Assembly: GCA_014871385.1 (NCBI GenBank)
Contig: CM026426.1
Span: 45,494,484-45,558,483, forward strand
Length of the DNA stretch: 64,000 nt
Direction: 5' to 3'
DNA from: Ceratodon purpureus
Taxonomy: Eukaryota > Streptophyta > Bryopsida > Pseudoditrichales > Ditrichaceae
Made by a program: the position numbers and the translations under genes. Under the pieces are notes generated by a model that did no database searches, had not been told where the DNA came from, and saw nothing but the letters and a program-made list of their open reading frames with translations. Positions 58,001 through 64,000 of the stretch are shown here, piece by piece. Numbering within the stretch: position 1 is the first letter of the stretch; the number at the start of each line of letters is the position of its first letter.

Positions 58001-60514
58001 TACTTTCCCTTGGCATGTACATCCTTAAATGGATAACTTTAGACAATTGCCAACTCGGTATATGTGTTGTTTAATTCCGGAAACAACCTAGGTCATGATC
58101 ACTTGTCAAAGAAAATGTTCTCAAATGGGTTAAACATACTCAGACACCTAGCACTTTTGGACATTTATGCAGACTCGTGAACAATGATTCATACTAAAGA
58201 TATTCTGAATTTTTGGTATATTCATCATTCTTTCAATAGGGTTTAGAAATGCGAATTACAACATGGAGCAAAGTCTTCACATATGATATCTAAACCAACA
58301 TTAAAGCTGATGTTTACATATGAAAACAAGTCCCACCAACCTTCGAATACATATTTATTTGAAAGATGACATCAATTTGCAGTTGGCATGGACATGTATC
58401 AAAGGACTGAACTAGTGATACACAACAATCACTTCTTTCTCATTGTTGTAAACAGATACAATACCTGGTTGGGACATTTGACATCAAATAAAAATTGTTA
58501 GACATGAATACAGTCCTCCTGAATACAGTTAACAAGGACTTATAGCTCTCATATTCAAACTGACCCATCATCAGATGATTGTGTACATTTTTTAATATAA
58601 AAAACGAATTCCTTTTGTAATTCTCTATGAATGAAACTCCAAATCAGAACTCCATATTGAAACTGTTTAGTAATTACACCTATTCAATATCCAAGATGGG
58701 GCGAACGTAGGTCCAGTAACATCAATCAGAGTTTACCCATCCATGACACTCAAACTGGAGTCCTCTTTAACGAATCACCAAACTATGGAATAGAAGTAGG
58801 CATTACCTTCAAGTAAGGTCGTTTGAAGAGGGAAGAGACACGTTCAATTCCATATCGTTGAACTGGATCATTATGCCTTGGAGCGTTGTGCTCCTTCATC
58901 CAACGAACGCCCTCCTCACCTCTACGCAAAGCTTCTTCACTGGAAATTGCAACAGGGGCGACCCCGAATTCAGCTTCTTGGAAAGAAGTTGTGTCGCTCC
59001 GTAGGTGGTGATCTTCCTCCACCAGAAACCTACGGGCACCTCCACAAAAATTTCATCCACAAAAGAAATGTTTGTGGAATACCTTAGATCTTCTTGGTCG
59101 GAAGCCCTCACTGCATACACGACACTCAACAAACTCATTGATTGTGCAGCCTGTTAGGACTCCATAAGCCGGAAAATCACCAATCATCCATGGTATCATG
59201 GCTTTTAACACAAAGTGCAATGTTTCCTTGTATCGAGCCACATCCCGCCAATACACTCCATACATCCAAAGCTCCAACAATTCATGGATCAGAGGCGCCA
59301 TGAATACATCAAAGTATTCAGATGTAACTGACTAAGGACCTGGTATCAAAATGGACAGCATAATAAAATAGTTTTTTGGGGTCAACGACGGTGATATATT
59401 GTAATTCGTAAGTAGGATTGGCCAAATTGGATACATACCCCTCTTATCAGAATTAGGCTTAAATCCATCTCTGACAAGAGTCATTCTTACATTTCGTTCA
59501 TCGTAAGCGAACACCAACTCCATTGAGCTGAGTATGACACATGCGTCATAATACCTTCTAGACTGTTTAAGGTGGCCCACCATGTCATGGCTGCTGCCTG
59601 CAACGGGCTATAGAACATCCGCTTCAGTCGGGGCGTTAAGGGGAAAAACTTACACACTTTATGAGGAACATCAGATCTCACTGATCGTTGTTTCCTTGGT
59701 GCCCTGCACACTGGACATACTGTGGCATCTTTTAGCTCTTTGCGAATTAGACAACAGTTGTTAGGACATGCATTGGAAGACTTGTAAAAGTACCCTAAAT
59801 GTCGAAGGTACTCTGATGCCTCTCAGGAACTCTTTGGCAATGAATTAGGCTGAGGAAGTATAGTGGTGCTGAGTATACAGAATAACTCGTCAAGGTATGT
59901 GTCACAACATCCATGCACTTATACCCCATTGAGTAACACGTAGGTAGCACTCATCCTTGAATAGTCAGATCCTGCAAAAAGAAGGGTTGTTGCGGCTTCT
60001 TCAATGCTGTAATAGCAACATCAGTGTTGTCATCAGAGTCACCTCAGTCGTCCCCTTCTTTGTCTATCGAGGAGTCGTCCCCGTCAGTACTCGGTTGGGA
60101 TGGCTGCGGATCTTGAAATTTGAGGTTATCAACTCCATCGCCAACACCTTCCGGACCTGACATAGCACCTTCTCGAACGGGGCTTCCACGACCGCTGTGT
60201 AAGTCACCGCCATCCGAGTCTGAACCCATGTGGTCCGACATGAAGCCTAGGTCACCAGCGTCTATTCTGTTCGGCGCCGGAAGTTTTTCCTCCCATGCAA
60301 CATGTCAAAGCGGCTGATCTTCTTCAGCAACCTCGCCCCTAATTCTGATAGATAACTCGTACGCATCGATTACCATGTGAGTAATGTCAACATTTGCGTC
60401 AAGATCTCGCTGCCAAAGTGCGTTAGGATGGGCCCGGGCGAGAGCGCCGTAGTACCAAGTAATATGGTCCTCCCACTCAGAGTCGGAATCATCGTTCTTG
60501 AATCCCTGCATCAT
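55080..60514 (-). mobile_element. Decayed CACTA (En/Spm) DNA transposon
   Basis: Minus-strand element with blocks in the normal CACTA order: an acidic N-terminal region (60514 to about 60040), the TNP2-type transposase core (about 59790 to 58780), a DUF4218-like block (about 57660 to 57060) and a DUF4216-like block (about 55730 to 55500). Diagnostic pieces are IWPILLTNYNISPSLTPKNY, LIPGP, DFPAYGVLTG, PLHLPHELYW, WMYSVERYLGHLKS, GSIAQG and KPDIAVEATIKQDRDGFWLV. The TNP2 core needs at least one frame change near 59500-59560 and shows in-frame stops of all three kinds. About 0.7 kb of unrelated-looking DNA separates GSIAQG from GYMYEEALGF. No CACTA termini were found. It is old and inactive. Confidence 0.88.
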
Positions 60515-60525
60515 TGACTAGATAT

Positions 60526-60768
60526 AGGGAGGGAAGCTTGTATGTGAGCGGTGAGCGGAGAGCGGAGAGCGGAGAGCAGAGATTTTCTCAACCCTGATTT
60601 CCACGGTAGTATACTCTTTTCCTAAAAAAAGTGTCAAAATCAAGCCTTAATTTAGTAATTTTCCACCGTTATAGGGTCTACTTTGCTTTTGAAAATTTTG
60701 CTAATTGTCAATTCTGTGCTCTCCGCTCTCCGCTCTACGCTCTCCGCTCACATACGAACTTTCCCCTA
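60526..60768. mobile_element. MITE-like element with long terminal inverted repeats
   Basis: About 240 bases. The left end (GGGAGGGAAGCTTGTATGTG then repeated GAGCGGAGAGCGG) and the right end (reverse complement GGGGAAAGTTCGTATGTGAG then repeated GAGCGGAGAGCGG) form imperfect inverted repeats of about 50 bases around an AT-rich core. TA flanks both ends, which could be a target duplication. It lies between the CACTA start and the MULE end. A solo right end of the same family is at 11641-11722. The superfamily is unknown. Confidence 0.6.
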
Positions 60769-63710
60769 GGTCGGGGCAGCTGTGCGATGGGCCCCCTGAA
60801 AATTCTCTCAGTGCACTTCTTTTTCGTTTCAGCTCTTTGGGCCCAGCAGCACTTCGCAGAAAGTTTGTGAAGTCTCGAAATGTGCCACTCCTGCACGTCG
60901 ACCTTTGTTTCTTCAACCGCGTTGACATGGCGAATGCCGCCCTTGTTTACAGGTGAAGGTAAAGGGGAATCAACTTCTTGGGCAGGAGATTGGGTACCTT
61001 CTACCTTGGTGTCGTGTTCGGAGTCGTCTTTCACAATGACGGGCATCTTCATAGGGCGAGCCCTGACGGCACCTCTTGGGCCTCTTGGGCGAGAGAGGTT
61101 TGTCTTGTCCGGGCGATGAGACTCCTCGTCAGCTCCGATGGGGACGTCGGCTTTTCGCTTCTGTGAACCAAACACTTCCGCTCCAGGCATGATAGGCTAA
61201 CGGGTGCAGAACTCATCCGCTCCTGGCATATCGAGCATGGGCTTGTCGAGCAGTGTAGGATTTCCCCATTTCTTCGCGTTGCGTTCCGCCATCCGGAGCC
61301 TCAGTTCCTTCTTCGATGGTCCTGTTCCGCTAACGTCACCTTTGAGGTACTGGTAGTAGTTAAGAACCTGTAGAAAAGCTCGAACGAAATCGTCCACGGT
61401 AGCAACGTACAGGTCGTTTCCGTTGTTTCCTGAAGCTTGGAGCCACTTGTTATGAATTGTTTTGGCGAGGTTACAGGTGGGCATCTCTGTGAGTTCTTCT
61501 TCCGTGATTTTCTGCAGTTTAGAGAGTAGGTGACGTTCGATTCAACGATTAGAGTTTTGTAGGTTAGGGCTAGGAAACCAGTATCAAAATCATCGAAACA
61601 GAGTGCAGAAATCATACCGTGGTCATGAATCCCCCCCACTGGCGGAAGCGGTGGTGCCAGAATGACAGCCACTGATCGAGTTTGATGAGTCCGCTCTCGC
61701 CAACGACCCCGGTGGATGCCCACCATGCTCGCAACGCGTGGTACAGAGTTTCCGCCTCTGCCATGCTGGTCGCATTCTTGTACTGAGTGCACATCTTCTT
61801 GTGCTGTTCCCAGAGTTCTTCGGGGAAGTGCTTCTGCGTGTACGCGACCATATTCTGTGTCCAGTGGAACAAGCACGACCTCTCACGGTCCTCCATTGGG
61901 TCCTCTTTGTTGCCATTGCCATATAGGATTCGCACTGCATTCCAATTTGCCTGTGCGTTATCCGCCATGAACCCCTTGAAGTTCGGCGCTGCAACGCCAT
62001 TGATCTCCATGACCAGGTTCAGGTTTTTCCAGAAGACGAGCTGGGCCTCCGTGTCCTCGGACTGCATGTCGCAAGTGGCGATTGTCATCACGCGGCAGTA
62101 GGTGGCATCGTACACATGGCACGCCATCGTCGACCAATCTTTGACGTGTTTTAGATGGTCGAATATGATCCATGCGTTCTCCAAGTCTCCACCAGATTGC
62201 ATTCGGCTGACCAAGTCGACCCCACTTCCCGGCCCGACCTCCGACATCTTGAAGACGAAGACTTTGTCACGCATAGATCCCTAACCAGGAAACCTATTCT
62301 CTTGGTTATACACCCACAGACTGTTTCCACGGAGCTTAGTGATACCGTCCATGACTCCGTACCTTCTGTATTTTTTGAATGTCGCGACTTTGTTGCGGAT
62401 TTTTGGTGACGCCATATCTTTGCATCGATCCAGAACAGGAACCAACTCCTCCATCGTCAGCTTCCTCGTTGGTGCATCCTCGGGCTATAGAAGGTAGCTC
62501 CCGATGAGGTGTTTGCTCGCCTCCAAGACAACGGCGCTCTTCGTTGCTTTGTTGTTCATCTCTACCTGCTCTTCTATTAAGCTACTAATCTCTGCTTTAG
62601 AGTCTCTGTAGTCTCCAACTTTCACTGGATGATCATGTGTTCCTATGTGAATACATGCTCTAGTCTGATTCGGTTTGCCCACAACGTAATAAATCTTAGC
62701 CTCGCATGTAGCTACACATGATGGAGGTTCTTTACATACCTTGCACACTAGCGTGGAGTCAGATGGAGGAGGCTGATCCATGAGAAAAGCTTGCAGGATA
62801 CACCCTTCGAACTCAGTCTCGTTAATCTCAAAGATCTTGGGAACACGCTTCAGGAAGTTACACTCCTCGTTGGTGCAGCGCAGCCATCCGAGGCTGTTCG
62901 GACTTCGAAAAGAGAGTCCAAAGTCGTTTTTGATGTTTGTTGTGATGGTCTTGGTCCACAAGTGTCCGTCGTATCGTTTGTCCATTCCCTGCATTGACTT
63001 GGCGGCGAGCTTAGAGGATCCTGCAGCAGCTGGGGGCAACTCAAAAAGAACCTGACCATCAACTTCGCAGGCAAGTACTCTACTCTCTCGTGTCTAATTG
63101 TGGAATAGTCTATCTTCTTCAGAATGTTTTTTGACCCACGCGCCTTTGCAAGCTGTTGAAGGAGCGGAACAATGCTAACTGTGACCTTGGACAATGGAGG
63201 AGACACGTTGGAAGGAGGAGCATCAGCGTGGACCTCAGGCACCAACTTCACGGGACTGACTTCGTCATCAGTGGAGAGAGATATGACGGACGGACGAAGA
63301 GGTTTCTCTACATCTGAAGTCTCAGTACCAGGCTCGACTTTGACCTTGACATCACGAGGTAAGGGAGTCTGAATTGTGCAAGTAGAAGAGCGATGGCGGG
63401 TGAGGATCTCAGTGGATGCAGCCATCAGAGAATCAGTAAGACCATAGACTCTATAGGATCCAGGGAGGAGTCTCCACTGCAACATATTGTTTTCATCTCT
63501 CACTGAAGGTTGCCCGAGGGTGTGGGTAACCTCCGCAGTAACGTCATCAAAGATCTCCTCCTCTATACTAATGGAGTCCTCACGGAAATGGAATCTGAGA
63601 CTAAGGCGAAGAGAGGAAACTGTAGCTAGACCATTGTCATCTACGCGAAACCTAAGAGGGATGCCCATGCCTTGGGCATACAGACAGACCATCCCCATGA
63701 TCGCAGGCAA
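60769..63710 (-). mobile_element. Mutator-like (MULE) transposase gene
   Basis: Reading starts at ATG 63710 with an Asp/Glu/Ser/Pro-rich N-terminal region to about 63075. A one-base frame change follows near 63070, then a WRKY/GCM1-like zinc-finger segment (LRCTNEECNFLKR, CEAKIYYVVG, THDHPV; about 62890-62620). The MULE catalytic region has YDATYCRVMTIATCD and FMADNAQANWN (Asp residues in the family's usual places) and FHWTQNM. A 106-base GT-AG intron (61617-61512) joins phase-0 exons, and a basic tail follows with PRGPRGAVRARP. Three in-frame stops are present, all TAG: 62487-62485, 62283-62281 and 61199-61197. Removing only those and the frameshift would leave about 900 codons open, so this is a fairly recent casualty. 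MULE terminal repeats were not found. It would act as a DNA cut-and-paste transposase. Confidence 0.82.
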
Positions 63711-64000
63711 GTGAAGCGTATTAGCGGAAAGAGGAGAAGAGTGAATTCACTAGCGAAGCGGTATCGCGAGAGCAAAGTGAGAGGAATGATGCATCGCTGT
63801 TGATCATTTTATTTAATTTCGAATGTCCACGTGGACGACTAAGTAATGATTCATTCTGTTACGAAACGAATGTATGATTTAAGAGAGACGGCGCCAACTA
63901 ATCAGAATGCAACTTTTGGCAGGTTTAAGTATGTAAGGTAATATTTTTATGACTCTATTTTAATAATTTGAAACGTGGAGCAGATTCTATTTGTCAGGAT

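Overview
The window looks like repeat-rich nuclear DNA from a streptophyte plant. The evidence is a CACTA (En/Spm) element with the plant-type TNP2, DUF4218-like and DUF4216-like blocks, two Ty3/gypsy elements of the plant non-chromodomain (Tat/Athila-like) type with extra 3' coding regions, a Mutator-like (MULE) transposase, GT-AG introns of about 90-150 bases, and AT-rich gene-free stretches. No conserved housekeeping gene was recognised. The gene content suggests a non-seed plant or streptophyte alga rather than a flowering plant, but the sequence does not settle this.

Layout. 1-11.7 kb: AT-rich DNA, a tRNA-like SINE-type repeat, a decayed gypsy element (Gypsy-1, minus) and a short unknown ORF. 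11.7-23.5 kb: a longer gypsy element (Gypsy-2, minus) with one recognisable LTR, apparently inserted into the 3' part of a multi-exon gene of unknown function (23.5-25.2 kb, minus). 25.2-28.1 kb: little. 28.2-31.6 kb: a coiled-coil ORF, then a spliced gene whose protein carries what I read as the full catalytic and zinc-site pattern of the RAG1/Transib recombinase family. 31.85-50.98 kb: a 19 kb structure with two near-identical 1.5 kb arms in inverted orientation, built of ~190-base subrepeats and each holding the same SINE copy, around a 16 kb centre. The centre holds two diverged paralogues in opposite orientation (P1 at 34.4-36.6 kb and P2 at 46.7-49.0 kb) of an unknown family with an N-terminal homology block, a coiled coil and a variant RING finger. 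It also holds a frame-disrupted unknown gene, a GC-rich minisatellite and a polypyrimidine tract. 51.8-53.8 kb: a third paralogue (P3) outside the right arm. 55.1-60.5 kb: decayed CACTA (minus). 60.5-60.8 kb: a MITE. 60.8-63.7 kb: a MULE (minus).

The most interesting items are the RAG1/Transib-like gene, the palindromic 19 kb structure with its gene family, an intron present in only one of three paralogues and flanked by a direct repeat, and a strong bias for in-frame TAG among the nonsense codons of the DNA transposons and cellular genes. The last would fit deamination of methylated CAG (CHG) sites. All family assignments rest on motif reading by eye; no database search or alignment program was run.
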